Origin: Streptomyces sp. RKND-216
Lineage (GTDB): Bacteria > Actinomycetota > Actinomycetes > Streptomycetales > Streptomycetaceae
Direction: 5' to 3'
Assembly (NCBI RefSeq): GCF_004795255.1
Contig: NZ_SSBQ01000002.1
Coordinates: 3,683,501-3,747,500, forward strand
Length of the DNA: 64,000 nt
Shown one piece after another: positions 52,571-62,817 of this stretch; within the stretch, counting starts at the first letter, position 1; each line of letters starts with the position of its first letter. The notes beneath the pieces were generated by a model that worked only from the letters and a program-made list of their open reading frames with translations, was not told the DNA's origin and did not search any database. The translations under genes were made by a program, and so were the position numbers.

Positions 52571-52934
52571 CACCGAAAAAGCGTAGCCGTCCCACCCGGG
52601 TCGGCACCCCTCCGGAGCCCCCGTGCGGCGGAAAGGACCGCACGGACGGGCGGAGGTGTCGCCGGGCGACCGTTCCGGTGCGCTTTGCCGTCCGTCTCCG
52701 TTCGTCCCCCGACCGGTGATCTCGCGCGGAACGACCGTTTCGCCGCACCTCCGCGACCGCCGTCCGGCCCGCCCGGCGGGGGCCGTCCGCCCGTCCGCCC
52801 GGTGGCCCGGACCGGGCCGCAGGTCAGTACGGCTCCCCACCAGTGGGGCGTTTCCGGCGAAGCGGACGACACGGCCGGGTGAGCTGAAGGAGAGTCGTCG
52901 CAGCCCGCTCACAAGTGCGGTACCGTCCAACGTC
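52571..52934. other. Intergenic region between divergent zincin-like and DUF3499 genes
   Basis: 364 bases. It holds TACGCT for the minus-strand gene (52585-52580) and TACCGT (52921-52926) eight bases before the plus-strand GTG. Short CGG/CCG-rich dyads occur throughout but none is convincing. No gene recognised. Confidence 0.45.
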
Positions 52935-53330
52935 GTGAGTCCTGTACGTCGCTGTTCACGCACCGCGTGCGGCCGCCCCGCCGTGGCCACGCTGACGTAC
53001 GTCTACGCGGATTCGACCGCCGTCCTCGGGCCACTCGCGACCTACGCCGAACCGCACTGCTACGACCTGTGCGCCGAGCACTCCGAACGCCTCACCGCCC
53101 CGCGCGGCTGGGAGGTCGTACGGCTCGCCCTCGACCCGGCGCACGTCCGCCCCAGCGGCGACGACCTGGAAGCCCTGGCCGACGCCGTCCGCGAGGCCGC
53201 ACGCACCCGCGGCCGCCCCGGCGCCGACGCCCCGCCCGCCGACCCGTCCGGGCCGCGGCGCCGCGACACCGACCCGATGGAGGTCGCCCGACGCGGCCAC
53301 CTGCGGGTGCTGCGCTCCCCCGACTCCTGA
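52935..53330 (+). CDS. DUF3499 family protein, predicted zinc ribbon
   Basis: 131 residues. The conserved N-terminal half has RRCSRTACGRPAVATLTYVY and AEPHCYDLCAEHSERL; Cys7, Cys12, Cys42, Cys46 with nearby His41 and His49 form a probable zinc site. It continues PRGWEVVRL and ends in a disordered charged tail. Broadly present in actinobacteria next to phosphomannomutase; function unknown. GTG at 52935 with a -10-like box eight bases away, so probably leaderless. Confidence 0.85.
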   Translation: MSPVRRCSRTACGRPAVATLTYVYADSTAVLGPLATYAEPHCYDLCAEHSERLTAPRGWEVVRLALDPAHVRPSGDDLEALADAVREAARTRGRPGADAPPADPSGPRRRDTDPMEVARRGHLRVLRSPDS

Positions 53331-53414
53331 CCGACGACGCCGCCCTCCCGCCACCGGCGCCGCGGTGGTGTGCCGGGTAGATTGGCGGCCCGCCGTCGAC
53401 CTCGGGAGTGCAGG

Positions 53415-54779
53415 GTGGCCGTGACAGACCTGTCGCAGATCGTGAAGGCGTACGACGTGCGCGGCGTCGTACCGGACCAGTGGGACGAGCACCTCGCCGA
53501 ACTCTTCGGCGCCGCGTTCGTGCAGGTGACGGGCGCCGAAGTGATCGTCGTCGGTCACGACATGCGGCCCTCCTCGCCGGGCCTGTCCGGCTCCTTCGCC
53601 CGGGGTGCCGCCGGACGCGGGGCGGACGTCATGGAGATCGGGCTCTGCTCCACCGACCAGCTCTACTTCGCCAGCGGCCATTTCGGCCTGCCCGGCGCCA
53701 TGTTCACCGCCTCGCACAACCCCGCGCAGTACAACGGCATCAAGATGTGCCGCGCCGGGGCCGCACCCGTCGGCCAGGACACCGGACTCGCCGACATCCG
53801 TGCACGCGTCGAGACCTGGGCCGCGTCCGGGCTTCCCGCCACCGACGCCACCCCGGGCACGGTCACCCGGCGCGACGTGCTCGGCGCCTACGCCGACCAC
53901 TTGCGCGCCCTCGTCGACCTCCGCAGCATCCGGCCCCTGAAGGTCGTCGTCGACGCGGGCAACGGCATGGGCGGCCACACCGTGCCCACTGTCTTCGAGG
54001 GCCTGCCGCTCGAACTCGACGCGCTGTACTTCGAGCTGGACGGCACCTTCCCGAACCACGAGGCCAACCCGCTCGACCCGAAGAACATCGTCGACCTGCA
54101 GGCCCGCGTCCGCGAGACCGGGGCCGACATCGGTCTCGCCTTCGACGGCGACGCCGACCGCTGCTTCGTCGTCGACGGAGACGGCGACCCCGTCTCCCCT
54201 TCCGCCATCACCGCACTCGTCGCCGAGCGCGAACTCGCCAAGGATCCCGGCTCCACGGTGATCCACAACTGCATCACCTCGTGGTCCGTGCCCGAGATCG
54301 TGCGCGAGGCCGGGGGCACGCCGGTACGCACCCGGGTCGGGCACTCGTTCATCAAGGAGGAGATGGCACGCACCGGCGCCCTCTTCGGCGGCGAGCACTC
54401 CGCGCACTACTACTTCCGCGACTTCTGGAACGCCGACACCGGCATGCTCGCCGCGCTGCACGTCCTCGCCGCCCTCGGCGGCCAGGACGGGCCGCTGTCC
54501 GACCTGGTCTCCCGCTACGACCGGTACGCCGCGTCGGGGGAGATCAACAGCATCGTCGACGACCAGGCCGCCAGCATGGCCGCCGTCCGCGAGGCCTACG
54601 CCGGGCGCGAGGGCGTCTCCCTCGACGAACTCGACGGCCTGACCGTCACCGCCGACGACTGGTGGTTCAACCTCCGCCCCTCCAACACCGAGCCCCTCCT
54701 GCGCCTCAACGTCGAGGCCCGCGACGCCGCGACGGTCTCCCGCATCCGCGACGAGGCCCTCGGCCTCCTCCGCGCCTGA
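53415..54779 (+). CDS. manB: Phosphomannomutase
   Basis: Interconverts mannose-6-phosphate and mannose-1-phosphate; alpha-D-phosphohexomutase family, 454 residues. Motifs in order: KAYDVRGVVP, the phosphoserine loop GAMFTASHNPAQYNG, metal-binding AFDGDADRCFVVD, GGEHSAHYYFRDFWNADTG (sugar binding) and the phosphate-binding NLRPSNTEPLLRLNVEA. GTG at 53415 has GGGAG six bases upstream. With manA and a nucleotidyltransferase in the window it supports GDP-mannose supply for protein and wall glycosylation. Confidence 0.94.
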   Translation: MAVTDLSQIVKAYDVRGVVPDQWDEHLAELFGAAFVQVTGAEVIVVGHDMRPSSPGLSGSFARGAAGRGADVMEIGLCSTDQLYFASGHFGLPGAMFTASHNPAQYNGIKMCRAGAAPVGQDTGLADIRARVETWAASGLPATDATPGTVTRRDVLGAYADHLRALVDLRSIRPLKVVVDAGNGMGGHTVPTVFEGLPLELDALYFELDGTFPNHEANPLDPKNIVDLQARVRETGADIGLAFDGDADRCFVVDGDGDPVSPSAITALVAERELAKDPGSTVIHNCITSWSVPEIVREAGGTPVRTRVGHSFIKEEMARTGALFGGEHSAHYYFRDFWNADTGMLAALHVLAALGGQDGPLSDLVSRYDRYAASGEINSIVDDQAASMAAVREAYAGREGVSLDELDGLTVTADDWWFNLRPSNTEPLLRLNVEARDAATVSRIRDEALGLLRA

Positions 54780-55140
54780 GGGGCTCCTCGCCCGCCGAGC
54801 AGTCGGCCGACCGCGGCGGAAGCCCTCGCCGGCGGTGCGCTCCGTCCGACGGTGCCCGCGGCCGAGCCCGTACGGCTCTCTGCCCGGGCGCCCGCCCGGT
54901 GCCGTCGCTCCGGAGCGGCACTCCAACTCGGCTGTGGTGGCGCGTCGTTCGACGGCGCAGCCTGGTGGTGCCGCGCCGCCGCAGCCGGGGTGCACCGGGG
55001 CCCCGGAGGCGATGGCCCAGGGGCACGGGACGGGCGGGACGGAGCGCTCCCTGCGGTGCGGCCTTACGGGCGACCCGGCCGTCCGGCCCGCAGCGGTACC
55101 CTGACCCCACAGCCGAGCCCGCCTCGCGAAGGGACCGTCC
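54780..55140. other. Intergenic region between manB and the Trm112-like gene
   Basis: 361 bases. TACCCT at 55097-55102 is a possible -10 box for the next gene. Otherwise GC-rich sequence with no gene or structured element I can support. Confidence 0.4.
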
Positions 55141-55371
55141 ATGCCGCTCGAAGCCGGCCTTCTCCAAATCCTCGCCTGCCCGGCGTGCCACGCCCCGCTC
55201 CGCGAGGAGGAGACCTCCGCGGAGGCGGCCGCCACGGCCCCGGCGGGGAGCACCGACAAGCCCGGCGCCACCGCCGAGCTGGTGTGCACCAGCTCCACGT
55301 GCGGCCTCGCCTACCCGGTCCGGGACGGCATCCCGGTCCTGCTCGTCGACGAGGCCCGCACCCCGGCCTGA
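55141..55371 (+). CDS. Trm112-family small zinc-binding protein
   Basis: 76 residues. Cys13 and Cys16 (LACPACHAPL) with Cys49 and Cys54 (LVCTSSTCGLAYPV) form a zinc site, and the C-terminal YPVRDGIPVLLVDEA is the family signature. In eukaryotes and archaea Trm112 activates methyltransferases; bacterial members are mostly uncharacterised. An Ala/Glu/Thr-rich insert sits between the two Cys pairs. ATG at 55141 has AAGGGA six bases upstream. Confidence 0.85.
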   Translation: MPLEAGLLQILACPACHAPLREEETSAEAAATAPAGSTDKPGATAELVCTSSTCGLAYPVRDGIPVLLVDEARTPA

Positions 55372-55527
55372 CGCCGCCACCGGGCGCCGCGGCGGGTGCC
55401 CGCACCCGTGCACCCGCACCGCCCACCGGCAGCGCACCCCGCGCCGGCACACCCGCACACCCCACGGCCGCGCGGCCCCGGCGACGTCCGACGCCATCCG
55501 CGTTCGACCGACAGGAGGCTCCGTACG

Positions 55528-56694
55528 ATGCTCGACGAGTCGCTGCTGGACGACCCGGACGCACTCGCCCGCGCCGACGCCGACGGCCTGCTGCGCGACG
55601 CCGCCGGGTCGGGCGCCCGCGTCCGCACCGCCGTACGGCAGGCCCACGAGGCCGGCCTCGCCGACCTGCGTCCGGACGGCCGCCCTCGTTCCGTCCTGGT
55701 GGCGGGCCCCGGACCGGTGACCGCCTGCGTCGCGGAACTCCTCGACGCCCTGGGCAACGGCACCGTGACAGTGAACCTGGTGCACCCCACCGGTGACCTC
55801 CCCGCGCCGGGTGCGCTGCGCTGGGCACTGCCGGGCTGGGCCGGCCCGCTGGACCTGCTGCTGCTCACCTCGCCGTCCGGCGACGAACCGGGCCTCACCG
55901 CGCTGACCGACCAGGCGTACCGGCGCGGCTGCAGCGTCGTCGGTGTGGTCCCGCCCCGCACGCCGGTGGCCGAGGCGGTCACCGAGACACACGGCCTGGC
56001 CGTACCCCTGGCCCCCGGCCCGTCTGCGGGCTCTCTCGACGCCGACGCGCCCACCGGCACCGGGGGCCTGGCACGTACCGCCCCCGGCACCCTGTGGGCC
56101 CTGCTCACCCCCCTCCTCGCGCTGACCGACCGACTCGGCCTGCTTCCAGCGCCGTGGGCGGCGCTGGAGGCGCTGGCCGACCGGCTCGACGAGGTGGCCG
56201 AGCGCTGCGGCCCGGCCGTGGAGACGTACGGCAACCCCGCCAAGACCCTCGCCGCCGAACTCGCCGGAGCCCTGCCGCTGCTGTGGAGCGAGGGCCCGGT
56301 CGCGGGCGCCGCCGCCCGGCACTCCGCCACCGTGCTGGCCGCGCAGGCGGGGCGTCCCGCACTGGTGGCCGCGCTGCCGGAGGCGATCGAGGTGCACGGC
56401 CGCCTGCTCGCTGACGCGTTCACCCCCGGAGGATCTGCGGAGGACGACTTCTTCCGCGATCGCGTCGACTCACAGGAACCACTGCACACCCGTGTCGTGC
56501 TGCTCCGCGAGCACGCGCCCGGCGCGGACTCCGCCGTGGTGGCGGCCCGCGACCTCGCGTACACGCGGGGCACGCCGCTCAGCGAGCTGGAGCCCGGCGA
56601 GGGCAGCGACCCCCTGCAGGCCGCCGCGGAACTGATCGCCACGCTGGATTTCGCCGCCGTTTACCTCACGCTCGCTCTCGGCGACGCATCCTGA
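55528..56694 (+). CDS. SIS-domain protein related to bifunctional phosphoglucose/phosphomannose isomerase
   Basis: 388 residues. It opens with MLDESLLDDPDALARADADG and has a SIS-type sugar-phosphate-binding fold: SVLVAGPGPVTACVAELLDA and LLLLTSPSGDEPGLTALTDQ replace the usual GGSAIGGD-like loops. The C-terminal part (VETYGNPAKTLAAELAGALP, DDFFRDRVDSQEPLHTRVVL) resembles the PGI/PMI family. Active-site residues are not clearly retained, so it may be regulatory. ATG at 55528 has GGAGG nine bases upstream. It lies directly ahead of manA. Confidence 0.8.
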   Translation: MLDESLLDDPDALARADADGLLRDAAGSGARVRTAVRQAHEAGLADLRPDGRPRSVLVAGPGPVTACVAELLDALGNGTVTVNLVHPTGDLPAPGALRWALPGWAGPLDLLLLTSPSGDEPGLTALTDQAYRRGCSVVGVVPPRTPVAEAVTETHGLAVPLAPGPSAGSLDADAPTGTGGLARTAPGTLWALLTPLLALTDRLGLLPAPWAALEALADRLDEVAERCGPAVETYGNPAKTLAAELAGALPLLWSEGPVAGAAARHSATVLAAQAGRPALVAALPEAIEVHGRLLADAFTPGGSAEDDFFRDRVDSQEPLHTRVVLLREHAPGADSAVVAARDLAYTRGTPLSELEPGEGSDPLQAAAELIATLDFAAVYLTLALGDAS

Positions 56695-56787
56695 CCCGGC
56701 CGTCGCGGCGGTGCGGCCGCCGCCGCACCCCAGGCCGGGGCCCGCCGGCGGCACGTACACGCACTCGCACGGAAAGCCCGTCACCCC

Positions 56788-58038
56788 ATGGACCGTCTGC
56801 AGAACACCGTTCGCCCCTACGCCTGGGGCTCGCCCACCGCCCTGCCCGAGCTGCTCGGCGAACACCCCACGGGCGCACCGCAGGCGGAGCTGTGGATGGG
56901 CGCCCACCCGGGCGCGCCGTCCCTGGTCGACCGGGGCAGCGGGCCGGTCCCCCTCTCCGAGGTGATCGCCGCGGACCCGGAGGGCGAGCTGGGCGCGGCC
57001 GCGGTCGCCGCCTTCGGCCCCCGGCTGCCGTTCCTGCTGAAGCTGCTCGCCGCCGCGCAGCCACTCTCCCTCCAGGTGCACCCGGACCCTGCGCAGGCCG
57101 TCGCCGGCTTCGCGGACGAGGAGGCCCGGGGCATCCCGCGCGACGCGCCGCACCGCAACTACAAGGACGACCAGCACAAGCCCGAACTCCTCGCCGCGCT
57201 CACACCGTTCGAAGGGCTGTGCGGCTTCCGGCCGGCCGCCGAGGCCGCCGGACTGCTGGCCGCCCTGGACGTCGACGGACTCAAGCCCTACGCCGACATC
57301 CTGAGGGCCAGCCCCGAGGAGGCCGCCCTGCGCGAGGTGCTCACCGCTGTCCTCTCCGCGGACCGTGACGAGGTCGCGGACACCGTCCGGCAGGCGGCGG
57401 CCGCGGCGAGCCGCCTCGCCGGGGAACCGGGACCGCACGCCGAGGACTACGCCGCCTACGCGGGCATCGCGCGCCACCATCCTGGCGATCCCGGCCTGCT
57501 GGCCGCGATGCTGCTCCACTTCGTCCGCCTGCGACCGGGGGAGGCGCTCTACCTCGACGCCGGGGTGCCGCACGCCTACCTGTCCGGGCTGGGCGTGGAG
57601 ATCATGGCGAGCTCGGACAACGTGCTGCGCTGCGGCCTCACACCGAAGCACGTGGACGTGCCCGAACTGCTGCGCGTTGTGCGGTTCGAGGCGACCGGGC
57701 CGGGTGTGCTGGTGCCCGAGGCCGACGCTGACGGTGCGGAGGTGTACCGGACGCCCGTCGGCGAGTTCCGGCTGTCCCGGCACGTCCTCGCGGCGGGCGG
57801 CGCACCGCGGAGCCTGAACGCGCCGGCGGCGCAGATCGTGCTGTGCACGGACGGGGAGGTGACCCTCGTCGACGAGGCGGGGCAGCAGGCCGCGGCGGGC
57901 GGGGACCCGTCCGGCACCACGGGGGAGCCGGGCGGCGAACTCCGCCTGGCCCGGGGGCGATCCGTCTACCTTCCGGCCTCCGCCTGTCCGCGCGTTTCCG
58001 GCGAAGGTACGATCTTCCGCGCCACAGTGGCCGTCTGA
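56788..58038 (+). CDS. manA: Mannose-6-phosphate isomerase, class I
   Basis: Zinc cupin enzyme linking fructose-6-phosphate and mannose-6-phosphate, 416 residues. Motifs: NTVRPYAWGSPTALPELLG, AELWMGAHPGAPS, LSLQVHPDPAQA (zinc ligands Gln/His), YKDDQHKPELLAALTPFEGL (zinc Glu), GEALYLDAGVPHAYLSGLGVEI written as GEALYLDAGVPHAYL, and SSDNVLRCGLTPKHVDVPEL. First step of the mannose pathway with manB. ATG at 56788. Confidence 0.94.
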   Translation: MDRLQNTVRPYAWGSPTALPELLGEHPTGAPQAELWMGAHPGAPSLVDRGSGPVPLSEVIAADPEGELGAAAVAAFGPRLPFLLKLLAAAQPLSLQVHPDPAQAVAGFADEEARGIPRDAPHRNYKDDQHKPELLAALTPFEGLCGFRPAAEAAGLLAALDVDGLKPYADILRASPEEAALREVLTAVLSADRDEVADTVRQAAAAASRLAGEPGPHAEDYAAYAGIARHHPGDPGLLAAMLLHFVRLRPGEALYLDAGVPHAYLSGLGVEIMASSDNVLRCGLTPKHVDVPELLRVVRFEATGPGVLVPEADADGAEVYRTPVGEFRLSRHVLAAGGAPRSLNAPAAQIVLCTDGEVTLVDEAGQQAAAGGDPSGTTGEPGGELRLARGRSVYLPASACPRVSGEGTIFRATVAV

Positions 58039-58080
58039 CACGAGGCGGCTGGGCCTCCACCAGAAAGGGACCCTTCGCAC

Positions 58081-59019
58081 ATGAGTGCATCAGGCGGAAC
58101 GAAGGCGATCGTCGCCGCCCTGGCAGCCAACCTGTCCATCGCGGTGGCCAAGTTCGTGGCGTTCGCCTTCAGCGGCTCGTCCTCGATGCTCGCCGAAGGG
58201 GTTCACTCCCTGGCTGACTCGAGCAACCAGGCGCTCCTGCTGGTCGGCGGCAAGAAGGCGAAGAAGACCGCCAGCGAGGAGCACCCGTTCGGCTACGGGC
58301 GCGAGCGCTACATCTACAGCTTCATCGTCTCCATCGTGCTCTTCTCGGTCGGTGGCGTCTTCGCCCTCTACGAGGGCTACGAGAAGATCGTTCACCCCCA
58401 CGAACTCAGCAACTGGTGGTGGCCGGTCGGCGTGCTGGTCTTCGCGATCATCGCGGAGGCGTTCTCCTTCCGCACCGCCATCCAGGAGTCCAACGCGGTC
58501 CGCGGCTCCCTCACCTGGACGCAGTTCGTGCGCCGGGCCAAGGCGCCGGAGCTTCCGGTCGTGCTGCTGGAGGACCTGGGCGCGCTCGTCGGCCTCTTCC
58601 TCGCGCTCCTCGGCGTGGGCCTCGCGGTGCTCACCGGCGACTCCTTCTGGGACGGCCTCGGCACCATCTGCATCGGCGTCCTGCTGGTGCTGATCGCGAT
58701 CGTGCTCGCCGCCGAGACCAAGTCGCTGCTGCTGGGCGAGTCCGCGGACGCGTCGCAGGTCCGCGCGATCCGCGAGGTGCTGGTCGACGAGGAGACCGTG
58801 ACCGGCGTGATCCACATGCGCACTCTGCACCTCGGCCCGGAGGAACTGCTCGTGGCGGCCAAGATCGCCGTCCGGCACCACGACTCGGCCGCCGACGTCG
58901 CCCGCGCGATCGACGCGGCGGAGGCCCGTATTCGCGAGGCGGTGCCGATCGCTCGGGTGATCTACCTAGAACCGGACATCTACCGGCCGGCCACCGAGAA
59001 GGCGGACGCCGGAGTCTGA
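58081..59019 (+). CDS. Cation diffusion facilitator family transporter
   Basis: Divalent metal efflux protein, 312 residues, with about six membrane helices. Metal-site motifs: MLAEGVHSLADSSNQALLL in helix 2 (HxxxD-type), EEHPFGYGRERYIYSF in the loop before helix 3, and LLEDLGALVGLFLALLGVGL in helix 5. A cytoplasmic C-terminal domain (LGESADASQVRAIREVL onward) is present. Likely exports Zn2+, Fe2+ or Mn2+. ATG at 58081 with AAAGGGA upstream. It follows manA by 42 bases. Confidence 0.9.
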   Translation: MSASGGTKAIVAALAANLSIAVAKFVAFAFSGSSSMLAEGVHSLADSSNQALLLVGGKKAKKTASEEHPFGYGRERYIYSFIVSIVLFSVGGVFALYEGYEKIVHPHELSNWWWPVGVLVFAIIAEAFSFRTAIQESNAVRGSLTWTQFVRRAKAPELPVVLLEDLGALVGLFLALLGVGLAVLTGDSFWDGLGTICIGVLLVLIAIVLAAETKSLLLGESADASQVRAIREVLVDEETVTGVIHMRTLHLGPEELLVAAKIAVRHHDSAADVARAIDAAEARIREAVPIARVIYLEPDIYRPATEKADAGV

Positions 59020-59036
59020 CCTGCGGGAACGCGTGA

Positions 59037-59065
59037 GGGCGGCCGGGCGGAAGCCCGAGCCGCCC
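59037..59065. terminator. Terminator after the cation efflux gene
   Basis: 12-bp GC stem with a one-base bulge (59037-59048 with 59053-59065), loop GGAA, followed by TTGCGTTTCCCC. Confidence 0.75.
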
Positions 59066-59107
59066 TTGCGTTTCCCCCACCCCATCCGTTCGACTGGACG
59101 GGCGGTG

Positions 59108-60783
<1,676 letters not shown>

Positions 60784-60830
60784 GCGGCCGGGCCGGGCCC
60801 GTCCGTCCGGCCCCGCCCACCGCACACCCC

Positions 60831-60862
60831 GCAGGCCCCCGACCTCCCGGTCGGGGGCCTGC
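60831..60862. terminator. Terminator after sahH (14-bp perfect stem)
   Basis: Arms 60831-60844 and 60849-60862 with loop TCCC. Confidence 0.85.
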
Positions 60863-60953
60863 GCCCGTCGCACGCGGGCCGCCCGCCGGGCCGGCACGGC
60901 CGGTCGGCAGGCGCCGCGCGTACCCGTTTGCGCACGCACGTAGGCTCGCTGCC

Positions 60954-61652
60954 ATGCCTCGCGGCCGCTACTCCCTCCACGACCCCGACGACCACGCCCC
61001 GCTCGGCGAGGAGCACTTCCACTGCGCCACCGGCCCTTCCGGTTGGAGGTACGTCTCCCAGCTCCTCACCCCCTCCGGCGATCCCGCCGGTTCCGTCGAC
61101 CTCACCCTCGACACCCTCGGGCGCACTCTTCGCCTCGAACTGCGGGCCGGTGACTGGCAGGTGCGCGGCGCCACGATGGACGGCGTCACCTGGGTCCGCA
61201 CCGACCCGGCCGGGCGGCACGCGCAGGAGGGGAACGCCAAGGCCCACGGCTTCACCGGAGCTTCCCCCGCCTTCCTCGTGGCGACGGCCCGCCTGCTGCG
61301 ACCCAGGCCCGGAGCCCCCGCCACCCGCGTTCGCCTCGTCTCCTTCGCACCCCCCGTTCTCGCGCCCCGCACCCTCGACCGGTCCTGGCACCTGCGTTCC
61401 ACGGAAGCACACGCCACCGACAACGACCCGCTAACGGTGGAGAACTACCAGGTCACCGACCTGGAAACCGGCGAGGAGCAACCCGTGCACCTCGCGGGGG
61501 ACGTGGTGCTCGCAGCCCCGGGCGTCGAGCTGGAGGACCTGGAATCGCCGCCGTCCACCTTCCCGGAGATCCCCGCCGGCTTCGCGGATCATGACCAGGA
61601 CCCCGACCAGGACCCCGACCAGACCCACGGGGAGGACCCCCGGGAGGCGTGA
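60954..61652 (+). CDS. Hypothetical cytosolic protein
   Basis: 232 residues; I do not recognise the family. No signal peptide or membrane helix. Sequence begins MPRGRYSLHDPDDHAPLGEE, contains the beta-rich segments GWRYVSQLLTPSGDPAGSVDL and VDLTLDTLGRTLRLELRAG, AHGFTGASPAFLVATARLL and a late NYQVTDLETGEEQPVHLAGD, and ends in a DQDP repeat. The pattern suggests a beta-barrel ligand- or lipid-binding protein. ATG at 60954 is preceded by TAGGCT (60941-60946), so its transcript is probably leaderless. Confidence 0.75.
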   Translation: MPRGRYSLHDPDDHAPLGEEHFHCATGPSGWRYVSQLLTPSGDPAGSVDLTLDTLGRTLRLELRAGDWQVRGATMDGVTWVRTDPAGRHAQEGNAKAHGFTGASPAFLVATARLLRPRPGAPATRVRLVSFAPPVLAPRTLDRSWHLRSTEAHATDNDPLTVENYQVTDLETGEEQPVHLAGDVVLAAPGVELEDLESPPSTFPEIPAGFADHDQDPDQDPDQTHGEDPREA

Positions 61653-61678
61653 GGCCCGTGCCGCCCGCGCGGCGACGC

Positions 61679-62662
61679 TCAGGCCGGAGGGACGAACCCG
61701 GTGCCCGGGCCCGGTGACGTGCCGCCGTCCACGGCCCGGTCCTGAGAGCGGCGAGCAGCCGCGGACCGGGCACCCGCCCCGCAGCCACCCCGGGGCGCGT
61801 CCCCGCCCGGCGGAGTCCACCGCTGTCCGAGGGACGGCGCAGCCGACGGGGCGGCTCCTGCCGCCGGGGCCCCGACGTAGCGCGGGGCCGTTCCCCGCGC
61901 GGCTCCGGCGCCCGCCGGGCCGAAAGCGCGCCGGGCGTCCCGTGCCTGCCGTTCCGCCAGCACGCCCGCGAGGTAGTGGGGTGGCGGCACGTCCGCAGGA
62001 GGCGGCGCGCCGGTGCAGGCAGCGAGGTCGGCCGTGAGCCGTTCCGCCATCCCCCGGCTCACCGCCTGATCCAGCTGGCCCGCGCGCATCAGGTACTGCC
62101 GGACCGCCAGCCACAGCCCCTCCGGCACCCCGGACAGATCCAGCCCCGCGAAGCGTCCCTCCAGCCGGACCGGAGGCGGCGGAGCCTGCTCGGAGCGCAC
62201 GGACGGTACCCGCTCCCGCACGACCAGCGTCCCCGCGAACACGTCGCCGAGCCGTCGGCCACGCTCCGACACCAGTGACGCGACGCACGCCACCACCCCC
62301 GAGGTCAGCAGGATCTCCACGACCCCGACGGCACCACGGGTCAGCGCGTGCCGGAAGCGCACGGGGCCGCCGTCCTCCCGCACCACGCGCAGGCCGAACA
62401 CCAGCTTCCCCACCGACCGCCCGCGGCTCAGCGTCTCGACCGCGATCGGCAGCCCGACCGGCACCAGCAGGAACAGCGCCACCTGCACCGCCGCCACCGC
62501 CGCAAGGTCCAGCGAGGAGACGGTGCTGAGCAGCAGCAGGGACAGCGCGACGTACAGCGACCACACGAGCAGCAGGTCGATCAGCACCGCGCAGGCGCGG
62601 CTGGGCAGGCGCGCCGGCCGCAGCCCGAGGACGACCGCGTCCCCCGTCACCAGCTCGTTCAC
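61679..62662 (-). CDS. RDD-family membrane protein
   Basis: 327 residues. The RDD domain (about 8-155) has three membrane helices with LPSRACAVLIDLLLVWSLYV (R and D of the name), SRGRSVGKLVFGLRVV and SERGRRLGDVFAGTLVV. The C-terminal half (160-327) is cytoplasmic: LEGRFAGLDLSGVPEGLWLA, a helical section and a disordered Ala/Gly/Pro tail. Function of RDD proteins is mostly unknown; transport of ions or solutes has been suggested. GTG at 62662 has GGAGG nine bases upstream. Divergent from the SpoIIM-family gene. Confidence 0.85.
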   Translation of the reverse strand: MNELVTGDAVVLGLRPARLPSRACAVLIDLLLVWSLYVALSLLLLSTVSSLDLAAVAAVQVALFLLVPVGLPIAVETLSRGRSVGKLVFGLRVVREDGGPVRFRHALTRGAVGVVEILLTSGVVACVASLVSERGRRLGDVFAGTLVVRERVPSVRSEQAPPPPVRLEGRFAGLDLSGVPEGLWLAVRQYLMRAGQLDQAVSRGMAERLTADLAACTGAPPPADVPPPHYLAGVLAERQARDARRAFGPAGAGAARGTAPRYVGAPAAGAAPSAAPSLGQRWTPPGGDAPRGGCGAGARSAAARRSQDRAVDGGTSPGPGTGFVPPA

Positions 62663-62817
62663 CCGGCACACCCTCCTCGCCCACCGATGAATCCCCGGAA
62701 CCTGAACCCGGAACCGACGGCCTCCGCCTCGATGCGGCACCGGTCCCGGCCGGAACGTCGTCGCTCCGGGTAGCAACAGTCTGCCGCCCCCGCCAACGAG
62801 TCTGCCAAGCTCTCCGC

